From DATKMS01 sp041497995 (GTDB lineage Bacteria > Desulfobacterota > Binatia > HRBIN30): a DNA stretch of 13,457 nucleotides. How positions within the stretch are numbered: the first letter of the stretch is position 1; every line of letters begins with the position of its first letter. The notes beneath the pieces were generated by a model, which did no database searches, had not been told where the DNA came from, and saw only the letters and a program-made list of their open reading frames with translations. The position numbers were made by a program, and so were the translations under genes. The stretch lies in assembly GCA_041497995.1 (NCBI GenBank), contig JBGQHM010000171.1, forward strand, positions 1-13,457, written 5' to 3'. Shown in pieces: positions 5,807 through 12,635 of the stretch.

Positions 5807-6810
5807 TAGAGGATCTCCTTCGTGACCTGGTGGCAGGCCTTCAACACATCGGCAGAGAGTGCGACGTCGGCAGCCGCTAGCGTGTCCGTGAGGTGCTCAA
5901 TCGTCGTGGCGCCGATGATCGTCGAACCGACGAAGTCGTGCGTCAGCGTCCACGCAGTGGCCAGTGTCGGGAGCGACAGACCGGCTTCACGCGCAATCGT
6001 CATGAAGCGCGCCGTGGAGTCGAGCGTCTTCTGATTCACGAAGCGCCGGAACATCGCTTGCGAGCGTGGATTGCCTTCGTTGTACAAGGTGAAGCGCGCG
6101 CCGGCCGGTCGTGCGCCGTCTTGGTACTTGCCGCTCAGCACGCCGCCGGCGATCGGGCTGTACGGCAGCAGGCTGACGTACTCACGCCGGCACACCTCCG
6201 CAAGTTCATCCTCAAAGCGACGGTTCAGCAGGCTGAAGTTGTTCTGGATGGTTTCGTGACGTGCGAGACGGTGCGTCTCGCTGGCCCACAGGCTCTTGGT
6301 CAGCCCGTACGCGGTTTCATTGCTGCACCCTACGTAGCGGATCTTGCCTTCTTCAATCAGACGCGTCAGCGCTTCGAGCGTTTCCTCGATGGGGACGCCG
6401 CGGTCGGGCCAATGCGTCTGGTAGAGGTCAATGTAGTCGGTGCGCAAGCGCCGCAGGCTGCCCTCGACGGCGCGCGTGACGTGATGCCGATCGAGCGAGC
6501 CCTTGTTTTCACGCACCGGCGACAGAAACCACCCGCCGCCCGGCCCGGCAACCTTGGTTGCCATGAACACGGCGTCGCGCGGCTTGCCGGCCATCCACTT
6601 GCCAACGATCTCCTCACTGCGCCCCGCATACTTGCGGTCGGGCGGAACCGGGTAGACCTCGGCGACGTCGAAGAAGTCGACTCCCGCGTCATACGCGCGG
6701 TCCATGATCGCCATGCTGGTGCGCTCGTCCGCCTGGTTACCAAAGGTCATGGTGCCGAGACAGATCTCCGAGACGACAAGGCCTGTGCGGCCGAGACGAC
6801 GATGCTTCAT
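5794..6810 (-). CDS. Aldo-keto reductase, Tas-like
   Basis: This 338-residue aldo-keto reductase starts MKHRRLGRTGLVVSEICLGT and continues MTFGNQ, the usual beginning of the Tas/YghZ-like group. The catalytic tetrad is visible: Asp48 and Tyr53 in FFDVAEVYP, Lys86 in MATKVAG and His133 in LYQTHWPDR. Later segments are KIRYVGCSNETAYGL, the VSLLPYSPIAGGVLSGKY strand, and the nucleotide-binding STIIGATTIEHL near residues 302-313. The predicted activity is NADPH-dependent reduction of an aldehyde or ketone in the cytosol. The length fits the Tas group. A purine-rich GGGGGGA stretch lies a few bases before the ATG. It converges on the DJ-1 gene and diverges from the ppiD-like gene, sharing a ~140 bp promoter region with it. 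Its physiological substrate cannot be inferred from the neighbours. Confidence 0.9.
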   Translation of the reverse strand: MKHRRLGRTGLVVSEICLGTMTFGNQADERTSMAIMDRAYDAGVDFFDVAEVYPVPPDRKYAGRSEEIVGKWMAGKPRDAVFMATKVAGPGGGWFLSPVRENKGSLDRHHVTRAVEGSLRRLRTDYIDLYQTHWPDRGVPIEETLEALTRLIEEGKIRYVGCSNETAYGLTKSLWASETHRLARHETIQNNFSLLNRRFEDELAEVCRREYVSLLPYSPIAGGVLSGKYQDGARPAGARFTLYNEGNPRSQAMFRRFVNQKTLDSTARFMTIAREAGLSLPTLATAWTLTHDFVGSTIIGATTIEHLTDTLAAADVALSADVLKACHQVTKEILYPMG

Positions 6811-6832
6811 GCAAATCCCCCCGAACGGAATT

Positions 6833-6895
6833 GAATCATTGGCCCGCTGAATCCTTGATCCATTCTAGAAATGACTCGATGAGTCAATGGACCCG
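6833..6895. promoter_or_regulatory. Candidate operator: palindrome plus imperfect direct repeat in a divergent promoter region
   Basis: The 142-bp gap between the aldo-keto reductase and the ppiD-like gene contains the near-palindrome TGACTCGATGAGTCA (6872-6886), with perfect 6-bp arms and a 3-base centre. It also has a direct repeat, GAATCATTGGCCCG at 6833-6846 against GAGTCAATGGACCCG at 6881-6895. The region is relatively AT-rich and lies where both promoters should be. A regulator binding here could control one or both genes. The binding protein is unknown and no -35/-10 pair is clear. Confidence 0.4.
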
Positions 6896-6952
6896 TGGCT
6901 CAATTGATTTTCCGGGGGTGGTTGTCTAAGGTCCGCCCAAAGGACAATCGCT

Positions 6953-8896
6953 GTGCTGAAAGTTATTCGCCGAAACGCCTCTGCGGCGTGGGTCAAGATC
7001 ATGTTCGTGGCGATCGTTGTGGTGTTCGTCTTCTGGGGCATCGGCAGCGTCGTCGGCGGCCAGAAGGCGCAGGTCGTGGCGCGCGTCAACGACCAGGCCA
7101 TCGACCCCGCTGACTTCTATCGCACCTATAACAACCTCGCTCGCATGTACGAGGACATCTACAAGGACAAGGTCCCGCCGGAGATGCTGAAGAGCCTGAA
7201 CCTGAAGAGTCAGGCGATGGATCAGGTGGTCCGCGGGCAACTCCTGCGCCAGGAAGCGCAACGCCTCGGCTTGCGCGTCACTGAATCGGAACTGCGCGAC
7301 TCGATCGGTTCGGTGAAGGCATTCCAGGACAACGGCCGCTTCAACAAAGATCTGTATCTGCGCACCTTGCGAGCCAACAACTTCACGCCCGGCGACTTCG
7401 AGGAGTCGCAAAGCGAGGAGATGCTCGCCCGCAAGCTGCAGGATCTGGTTGCGTCGGGCGTGCACGTCAGCGACGCCGAGGTCAAGGACCGCTATCGGTT
7501 TGACAACGAGAAGATCGACCTGAACTTCATCAAGCTCGAGGGCGCGAACTTCTTGCCGGAAGTGAAGCTCACCGACGCGGAGGTGCAGGCGTACTACGAC
7601 GGGCACCAAGACAAGTTCCGTGAACCGGAACGTGTGCGCATCGAGTACGTGGAGTACGTCCCCGACCATTTCACCGACAAGGTCGAGGTCACCGACGAGG
7701 CGGTGCAGCAGTACTACACCGACCACCAGGAAACGTACGCGAAGCCAGAGCAGGTGCACGCTCGCCACATCCTGTTCAAAGTAGCGCAGGATGCTGCACC
7801 GGCGCAGAAGGCGCAGGCACGCAAGAAGGCCGAGGACGCGCTCAAGAAGGTCAAGGCGGGCGACGACTTCGCAACGCTCGCGCAGAAGTACTCCGAGGAC
7901 TCTACTGCTGCGGAGGGCGGTGACCTCGGTACGTTTCCACGCGGCCAGATGCCTCCGCCCTTCGAACAAGCCGCGTTCGCGCTGGGGCCGGGCACAACCA
8001 GCGAGATCGTCGAATCCCCCTTCGGCTTTCACATCATCAAGGTGGAGGCCAAGGAAGGAGGGCAGGCGCAGCCCCTCGATGAGGTGCGCGCGCAGGTCGT
8101 CGACGCGGTGAAGCAGGAAAAAGCACGTGAGCAGGCGCGCGCACATGCCAGCGAGGCGCACACCAAGGTCGGTGACGGCGCCGCGCTCGCCAGCGTGGCG
8201 CAAGCGGATGGTCTGCCGGTCAGTACTCCGGCGCCGTTCGCGGCGACCGAGACCACTGCCGCGGGCGGCCGGCCGCTGGTGGATGCCGCGTTTACAGTCG
8301 ATGCTGGCACCCTCGGCCCTCTGGTCGATACGCTGCAGGGCTTCTTCGTGTTCCGCGTCGCCGAGAAGATCGCGGCCCACGTGCCGCCGCTGGCGGAGAT
8401 CCGTGAACGGGTCGAAACCGCAGCGCGCACCGAGCGTGCCGACGCGTTGGCCAAGAGCAAGGCGGACGCGCTTCTGCCGGAGGCCCAAACGTCGGGCCTG
8501 GAGGCGGTGGCCAAGGCCAACAAATTGACGATGCAGGCGACCGGGCCGTTCACGCGCGCGGGCACCTACATCCCGATCATCGGCAGTGCCCCGGACCTCA
8601 AGAAGGAGGCGTTCCAACTGACACCGGAGAAGCCCGTGGCGCCCGCAGTGTACAACACGGCAGGCGGCAGCGTGCTTGCTGCGCTCAAGGAGCGTGCGCC
8701 CGCCGCTGACGAGGATTTTGCCTCGCAGAAGAGTCAACTGACCAAACAAGTCGAGGAGCGGCGCCGACAGCAGGTGCTTGAAGAGTTCCTGAACTACCTC
8801 AAAGCGCGTGCGTCCATCGATATCAGTCAGGACTTCCTGGCGAGCGTTACCGACACGGGCCGGCCGATCGATGGCGGACCGCGACGGCGGCGCTGA
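6953..8896 (+). CDS. Membrane-anchored peptidyl-prolyl isomerase/chaperone, PpiD/SurA type
   Basis: This 647-residue protein starts at GTG 6953, with AAAGGA eight bases upstream. A basic N-terminus (KVIRRNAS) and a single membrane helix, about residues 14-34 (WVKIMFVAIVVVFVFWGIGS), anchor it in the inner membrane with the rest in the periplasm. Residues ~35-260 form the SurA/PpiD-like chaperone region. A parvulin domain follows at about 268-365, with VHARHILFK, YSEDSTAAEGGDLGTFPRGQ and GFHIIKVE. The C-terminal ~250 residues give a second helical and parvulin-like region with weak motifs. The length matches PpiD. It probably assists folding of secreted and outer-membrane proteins by cis/trans prolyl isomerisation. 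The next gene overlaps its last 26 bp, so translational coupling is likely. The ppiD symbol is withheld because the lineage has several paralogous parvulins. Confidence 0.9.
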   Translation: MLKVIRRNASAAWVKIMFVAIVVVFVFWGIGSVVGGQKAQVVARVNDQAIDPADFYRTYNNLARMYEDIYKDKVPPEMLKSLNLKSQAMDQVVRGQLLRQEAQRLGLRVTESELRDSIGSVKAFQDNGRFNKDLYLRTLRANNFTPGDFEESQSEEMLARKLQDLVASGVHVSDAEVKDRYRFDNEKIDLNFIKLEGANFLPEVKLTDAEVQAYYDGHQDKFREPERVRIEYVEYVPDHFTDKVEVTDEAVQQYYTDHQETYAKPEQVHARHILFKVAQDAAPAQKAQARKKAEDALKKVKAGDDFATLAQKYSEDSTAAEGGDLGTFPRGQMPPPFEQAAFALGPGTTSEIVESPFGFHIIKVEAKEGGQAQPLDEVRAQVVDAVKQEKAREQARAHASEAHTKVGDGAALASVAQADGLPVSTPAPFAATETTAAGGRPLVDAAFTVDAGTLGPLVDTLQGFFVFRVAEKIAAHVPPLAEIRERVETAARTERADALAKSKADALLPEAQTSGLEAVAKANKLTMQATGPFTRAGTYIPIIGSAPDLKKEAFQLTPEKPVAPAVYNTAGGSVLAALKERAPAADEDFASQKSQLTKQVEERRRQQVLEEFLNYLKARASIDISQDFLASVTDTGRPIDGGPRRRR

Positions 8897-9779
8897 GCCG
8901 CACCCAGCGCGCACGTTCGGTGGCGATGACCAGAGCTGCAGCCGCGGTGCCGAGACGGATCACGAAGACAGGCTGACTCGTAGCGACACCCTCGCATTCT
9001 TCCGCAAGGGGTCTACCCACGGTGGGGCGAACCACGGCTGCCTCCTCATGCATGGCTTCACGGGAACGCCGCAGGAAATGCGTTTTCTTGGGGAGCACCT
9101 GTACAGCGGTGGCCACGCCGTGAACGTCGTACGACTCGCCGGACATTGCACGTCGATCGACGAATTCGAACGCAGCACGTGGCTCGACTGGTACGGTTCG
9201 GCCCGCGCCGGCATGGAGGAGCTGCGGCAAGACACGCCGCGCGTGGTGGCCATCGGGCAGTCAATGGGCGCGCTGCTCGCGTTGAAGCTCGCGGTGGACT
9301 ACCCGCACGCCATCGTTGGGGTCGTGCTGCTGGCGCCGGCGCTCGTGCTAGCGAACCCGTGGGTGCGGCGGATCGGACCGGCTCTCCCGTGGTTGGTGCC
9401 CCTGCTCAGACAGCGCACCAAACGCATTCAGAGGGGAGAGCGCGACGTCGCCGATCGACAGGCACGCACGCAAAGCCCCGGCTATCGACAGGTGCCGTTG
9501 CAGGCGTTGCATCAACTGGTGATGCTGCAGAAGCACGTCCGCCGCCTGCTACCGCAGGTGCAGCAGCCGGCGCTCGTCATTCATTCACGTCAGGATCACA
9601 CCTGCCCGCCGAGCAATGTGTCGATCCTGGAGCGCAGCCTCGGGGGACCCGTCCGCTCAGTGTTGCTGGAGAACAGCTTTCACGTCATCAGCATCGACGT
9701 GGACAAGGAGCAGGTGGCGGCCGAGGTGGCAGCGTTCATCGGGAGCGGCAGCGGCTCGATCATGCCTGCAATGTCGTAA
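8871..9779 (+). CDS. Alpha/beta hydrolase, Est30-like carboxylesterase/lipase
   Basis: From ATG 8871 this is a 302-residue alpha/beta hydrolase. The core begins near residue 55 with the oxyanion motif LLMHGFTGTPQEMRFLGEHL. The nucleophile elbow is IGQSMGALLALKL (Ser131), the acid is Asp242 in VIHSRQDHTCPP, and the base is His271 in ENSFHVISIDVDKEQV. These motifs and their spacing fit the Est30/monoglyceride-lipase-like carboxylesterases, except that the elbow reads GQSMGA rather than GLSMGG. The reaction is hydrolysis of a carboxylic ester or short-chain acylglycerol. The first ~40 residues are polar and unlike the family, so the true start could be later, for example at a non-ATG codon. No other ATG occurs before the catalytic core. 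The ATG overlaps the ppiD-like gene by 26 bp, pointing to coupled expression. Confidence 0.85.
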   Translation: MADRDGGAEPHPARTFGGDDQSCSRGAETDHEDRLTRSDTLAFFRKGSTHGGANHGCLLMHGFTGTPQEMRFLGEHLYSGGHAVNVVRLAGHCTSIDEFERSTWLDWYGSARAGMEELRQDTPRVVAIGQSMGALLALKLAVDYPHAIVGVVLLAPALVLANPWVRRIGPALPWLVPLLRQRTKRIQRGERDVADRQARTQSPGYRQVPLQALHQLVMLQKHVRRLLPQVQQPALVIHSRQDHTCPPSNVSILERSLGGPVRSVLLENSFHVISIDVDKEQVAAEVAAFIGSGSGSIMPAMS

Positions 9780-9855
9780 CTTTCCGATTGAAAGCGGCGC
9801 GTTACACATTCTGGACCTAGCGAGTCTTGAATGGCCCGGTCCGCTCGGTTAGTGT

Positions 9856-9880
9856 CCCCGTCTGATCCGGGGAGGGAGGA
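9856..9880 (+). promoter_or_regulatory. Hairpin adjoining a strong ribosome site upstream of hpnJ
   Basis: CCCCG (9856-9860) can pair with CGGGG (9868-9872) across a seven-base loop. AGGGAGGA (9873-9880) follows directly and is the ribosome site for the ATG at 9886. The 5-bp GC stem is short but abuts the ribosome site, so it may affect initiation. The RBS itself is certain enough to fix the start; a regulatory role for the hairpin is speculative. Confidence 0.45.
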
Positions 9881-9885
9881 GTGTC

Positions 9886-11340
9886 ATGAAAACGCTTTTT
9901 CTCAACCCACCTTCTTACGATGATTTTGATGGTGGGGCGGGGTCGCGCTATCAGGCGACGCGGGAAGTGTGGTCATTCTGGTATCCCACGTGGCTGTGCT
10001 ACCCGGCGGGGCTGATTCCGGAGAGCCGGGTGCTAGATGCGCCACCCGAGCATCTCAACCAGCAGCAGTCCGTGGCTATCGCCAAGGATTACGATTTCGT
10101 TGTTCTGCACACGAGCACGCCGTCCTTCAAGCTCGACGTCCGGACGGCGGAGATGATCAAGGATGCCAACCCAAAGTGTACCATCGCCTTTGTCGGTGGA
10201 CATATCACGGCGCAGCCCGACCAGTCGTTGAAGGCCTCGACGGCCATCGACCTGGTCGCGCGCAAGGAGTTTGACTACGCGGTCCGGGATGTGGCCGAGG
10301 GCCGTGACTGGTCGAAAATTCTCGGCATCAGCTACCGGCGCAACGGGACCATCGTTCACAACCCCGAGGCGGTGCCGCTGACCTCCGAGCAACTCGATGC
10401 ATTGCCGTTCGTCACGCAGATTTATCATCGCGACCTGGACTACCTGAAGTACAACAGCCCGTACTGCCAGTATCCGTACGTGTCGCTGTACACTGGCCGC
10501 GGCTGTCCGGCCCGCTGCACCTTCTGCCTGTGGCCGCAGGTCACTACCGGCCATTCGTACCGCACGCGCAGCGCCGAGAACGCCTTTGAAGAAGTCAAAG
10601 AGATGAAGCGGCTGTTCCCGCAAATGAAGGAAGTCTTCTTCGACGACGATACCTTCACCGCCGATCCGCCGCGCGCCCAGAAACTCGCGGAGCTCTTCAA
10701 GCCGCTCGGCCTGTGCTGGTCGACCAACTCGCGCGCCAACGTCGACCGCGAGACGCTGCGTGCCATGAAGGAAGGCGGGCTGCGTTTGTTCGTCGTCGGC
10801 TACGAGTCGGGCAACGACGAGATTCTGAAGAACATCAAGAAGGGTGTGAGCATCGAACGCGCCCGCCGCTTCACCCAGGACTGCCACGACCTCGGCATCT
10901 TGATTCACGGGACGTTCATCGTTGGACTCCCCGGCGAAACCCGCGAGACCATCGAGGAGTCGATCCGCTTCGCACGCGAGATGAACCCCGAAACGCTCCA
11001 GGTGTCGTTGGCATCGCCCTATCCCGGCACGCACTTCTTCGAGTACGTCAAGGAGCACGACTTCCTCGTGCAGGACGTCTACAACGACGAATCGGGCTAT
11101 CAGAAGTGCACGGTGTCCTACCCGGGGCTGTCCTCCGAGGAGATCTTCGACTCGGTCGAGCGCTTCTACCGCAAGTACTATTTCCGCCCGAAGTATTTCT
11201 TCAAGGCGGTGAAGAAGATGGCGAAGAGCAGCGATGAACGGAAACGCATGATGCGTGAAGCCGGCGAGTTCCTCTCGACCATGCGCAAGCGCCGCGCCAC
11301 CAGCAACGGCGCGACTGCCGCGACACAACGCACCGCATAG
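9886..11340 (+). CDS. hpnJ: Hopanoid biosynthesis radical SAM protein HpnJ
   Basis: This 484-residue protein starts MKTLFLNPPSYDDFDGGAGS, then FWYPTWL, the hallmark opening of HpnJ. An N-terminal B12-binding-like domain covers roughly residues 1-140, including VVLHTSTPSFKLDV and FVGGH. The radical SAM [4Fe-4S] motif CPARCTFC is at 207-214, followed by EVFFDDDTFTADPPRA, VGYESGNDEILKNIKKG and IHGTFIVGLPGETRETIEES. HpnJ is linked genetically to conversion of the glucosamine headgroup of bacteriohopanetetrol into the cyclitol ether in several hopanoid producers. It acts on a membrane lipid from the cytoplasmic side. The length slightly exceeds typical HpnJ because of a basic, Ala/Thr-rich tail. 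No hpnH, hpnI or hpnK is visible nearby; upstream are envelope genes and downstream a DMT transporter. The start is fixed by a strong AGGGAGGA site. Confidence 0.9.
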   Translation: MKTLFLNPPSYDDFDGGAGSRYQATREVWSFWYPTWLCYPAGLIPESRVLDAPPEHLNQQQSVAIAKDYDFVVLHTSTPSFKLDVRTAEMIKDANPKCTIAFVGGHITAQPDQSLKASTAIDLVARKEFDYAVRDVAEGRDWSKILGISYRRNGTIVHNPEAVPLTSEQLDALPFVTQIYHRDLDYLKYNSPYCQYPYVSLYTGRGCPARCTFCLWPQVTTGHSYRTRSAENAFEEVKEMKRLFPQMKEVFFDDDTFTADPPRAQKLAELFKPLGLCWSTNSRANVDRETLRAMKEGGLRLFVVGYESGNDEILKNIKKGVSIERARRFTQDCHDLGILIHGTFIVGLPGETRETIEESIRFAREMNPETLQVSLASPYPGTHFFEYVKEHDFLVQDVYNDESGYQKCTVSYPGLSSEEIFDSVERFYRKYYFRPKYFFKAVKKMAKSSDERKRMMREAGEFLSTMRKRRATSNGATAATQRTA

Positions 11341-11352
11341 ACGTCCAACGCC

Positions 11353-11384
11353 CATGGCGGATCGCGAGTGAGCGATCCGCCATG
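11353..11384 (+). terminator. Perfect 13-bp hairpin between hpnJ and the transporter gene
   Basis: The arms are CATGGCGGATCGC (11353-11365) and GCGATCCGCCATG (11372-11384), perfectly complementary around the six-base loop GAGTGA. It begins 12 bases after the hpnJ stop. The stem is GC-rich and very stable, but the bases after it (CGGCATACGC) contain no U-tract, so it is not a standard intrinsic terminator. It could be an attenuator, a 3'-end stabiliser for hpnJ mRNA or a palindromic binding site. An ATG in the left arm opens the five-codon frame M-A-D-R-E-stop. Confidence 0.6.
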
Positions 11385-11400
11385 CGGCATACGCATCTCG

Positions 11401-12276
11401 ATGTATTTCGCACCGCTGCTCGCCGTCGTGGCGAGTACCATCCTGACGCTCGGCCTCTACTTCATGAAGCGGCAGGCAGAACACCTGCCGTCCCTGCACG
11501 GTGGCTGGCAGCTCACAGCGTGGTGGGCGTTCGTGCGCGATCCGCTCTGGGTATTCGGTGTCACGCTGCAGGTCGTAGGTTATGCGCTCTATCTCACCGC
11601 TCTGCGCTTTGCGCCGCTCTCCGTCGTGCACACGGCCTTGACCGGCGGCATCGCGCTGTTCGTTGTGCTGGCGGTCGTCGGGCTGGGCGAACGAGTGCGG
11701 CCAATCGAGTGGTTGGGTGTCGGCGGTGTGGTGCTGGGATTGATCGTTCTAGGCGCCTCACTGGGCGACCACGCGGCTGCGAGCACCGCCACCATGTCTA
11801 CCACAGCCTTCACTTTGGTAACCGTGGCTGTCGCGGCAATAGGGCTGATCGTCGACCCCGCCCCCGGGCGACCTATCGGGCTGAGCGTTGCAACGGGTGT
11901 GTTTCTCGGTCTGGCGTCGGTGTTTGCAAAATCGCTGGCCGGCGCCGATTCGCTGGCCGAAGCCATCTTCAGCCGTACCTTCGTGCTGACGCTTGGGGCC
12001 AACATCATCGGCTTCGTCCTCATGCAAGCGGCGTTGCAGGCGGGTCGCGGCGTGGTCGCTGTCCCCGTCTTTTCGACGGTGTCGAACGTCGTACCCATCA
12101 TCGGCGGTATGCTCCTGTACGGGGAATGGGTGCAGGAGGATGGACTAGCCGGAGTGCTGCGCGCGCTGGCCTTCCTGCTGGCGCTCGGTGGGGCCGCCTT
12201 GTTGGCGGGGTTCAGTGAGCAGCAAGACGCCAGCAAACCGGCTGCGCGTCCACCTTCCAACACAACCGGTAGATAG
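11401..12276 (+). CDS. DMT-superfamily (EamA-like) membrane transporter
   Basis: This is a 291-residue hydrophobic protein from ATG 11401. A longer reading from GTG 11368 would start inside the hairpin loop and add 11 unconvincing residues, so I prefer the ATG, although no Shine-Dalgarno sequence precedes it. About eight to nine membrane segments are visible: ~2-22, 49-69, 74-95, 103-121, 133-151, 160-178, 190-210, 217-240 and 250-270. The pattern GERVRPIEWLGVGGVVLGL at 96-114 is typical of the first EamA half, and GEWVQEDGLAGVLRALAF of the second. DMT proteins export metabolites or move ions, and some relatives resemble NIPA-like magnesium transporters; the substrate here is unknown. It lies 60 bp downstream of hpnJ on the same strand, so a link to lipid or hopanoid metabolism is possible but unproven. 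Confidence 0.85.
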   Translation: MYFAPLLAVVASTILTLGLYFMKRQAEHLPSLHGGWQLTAWWAFVRDPLWVFGVTLQVVGYALYLTALRFAPLSVVHTALTGGIALFVVLAVVGLGERVRPIEWLGVGGVVLGLIVLGASLGDHAAASTATMSTTAFTLVTVAVAAIGLIVDPAPGRPIGLSVATGVFLGLASVFAKSLAGADSLAEAIFSRTFVLTLGANIIGFVLMQAALQAGRGVVAVPVFSTVSNVVPIIGGMLLYGEWVQEDGLAGVLRALAFLLALGGAALLAGFSEQQDASKPAARPPSNTTGR

Positions 12277-12635
12277 GCGAAGTCACGATTCGTGATGCGT
12301 CGAAGCATACAGCAGCCGCTGCCGCGCCATGAAATCGGTGATCCAGCCAGCGCGCGAGGGAGTGTTCTTGTTGTCAGTGTTTGCGAACGCGTTGGCAGGT
12401 GCCGAGTCATTTGCGGCAGCCATGTGAAGCTACGACCTGCCGCTCACGCCTGCTAGCAGCGGGTGCGCCGTTGTACTTTTGGCTGCGCGCCAAATTCCTG
12501 CACCGTCGCTCGTGTCTTATCCTCTCTTAAAGATCAGCGATGCACATTCGTAGCGGCGGACTGTATCTTGCTGCCCTAGTTACGCCTCGCTTAGTCCAAC
12601 CGCCGGCACACGCCGGTAGAAAGGAAGACGCTCCC
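12277..12635. other. Gene-poor stretch holding a transporter relic
   Basis: About 360 bp lie between the transporter and the secreted repeat protein. A decayed DMT-transporter fragment occupies 12359-12493. A short GC stem, CCGGC-ACAC-GCCGG, lies near 12602-12615, just before the ribosome site AAAGGAAG of the next gene (about 12619-12626). I see no other gene, tRNA or terminator, and no clear promoter, although the next gene's promoter must be in this stretch. Confidence 0.45.
12359..12493 (+). pseudogene. Probable remnant of a second DMT transporter gene
   Basis: Frame 12359 onward reads GVFLLSVFANALAGAESF and then AAAM-stop. The intact transporter upstream reads GVFLGLASVFAKSLAGADSL then AEAIF at residues 167-190. 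By eye 15 of 22 aligned residues are identical, with one two-residue gap. The stop codon TGA stands where the intact gene has TTC. Beyond it the frame continues SYDLPLT and later AVVLLAARQ, which roughly tracks SRTFVLT and GFVLMQAALQ. Nothing comparable precedes it in frame, so only a 3' internal piece survives. It is likely a tandem duplication or paralogue in advanced decay, with no start and no function expected. Confidence 0.5.

Noticed and set aside
6926..8914. 662-codon open frame on the minus strand opposite the ppiD-like gene
   Set aside because: It is an exact antisense shadow. The sense frame has a membrane anchor and a clear parvulin domain. The minus product is Arg/Leu/His-rich with no recognisable domain, as expected from GC-rich codon bias.
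11368..11400. GTG 11368 as the transporter start
   Set aside because: The codon sits in the loop of a perfect 13-bp hairpin, has no ribosome site, and adds a polar non-membrane segment before the natural start of the first membrane helix.
10033..11631. 532-codon minus-strand frame opposite hpnJ and the start of the transporter
   Set aside because: HpnJ and transporter motifs are unambiguous on the plus strand. The minus translation has no family motifs and spans a gene boundary and the hairpin.
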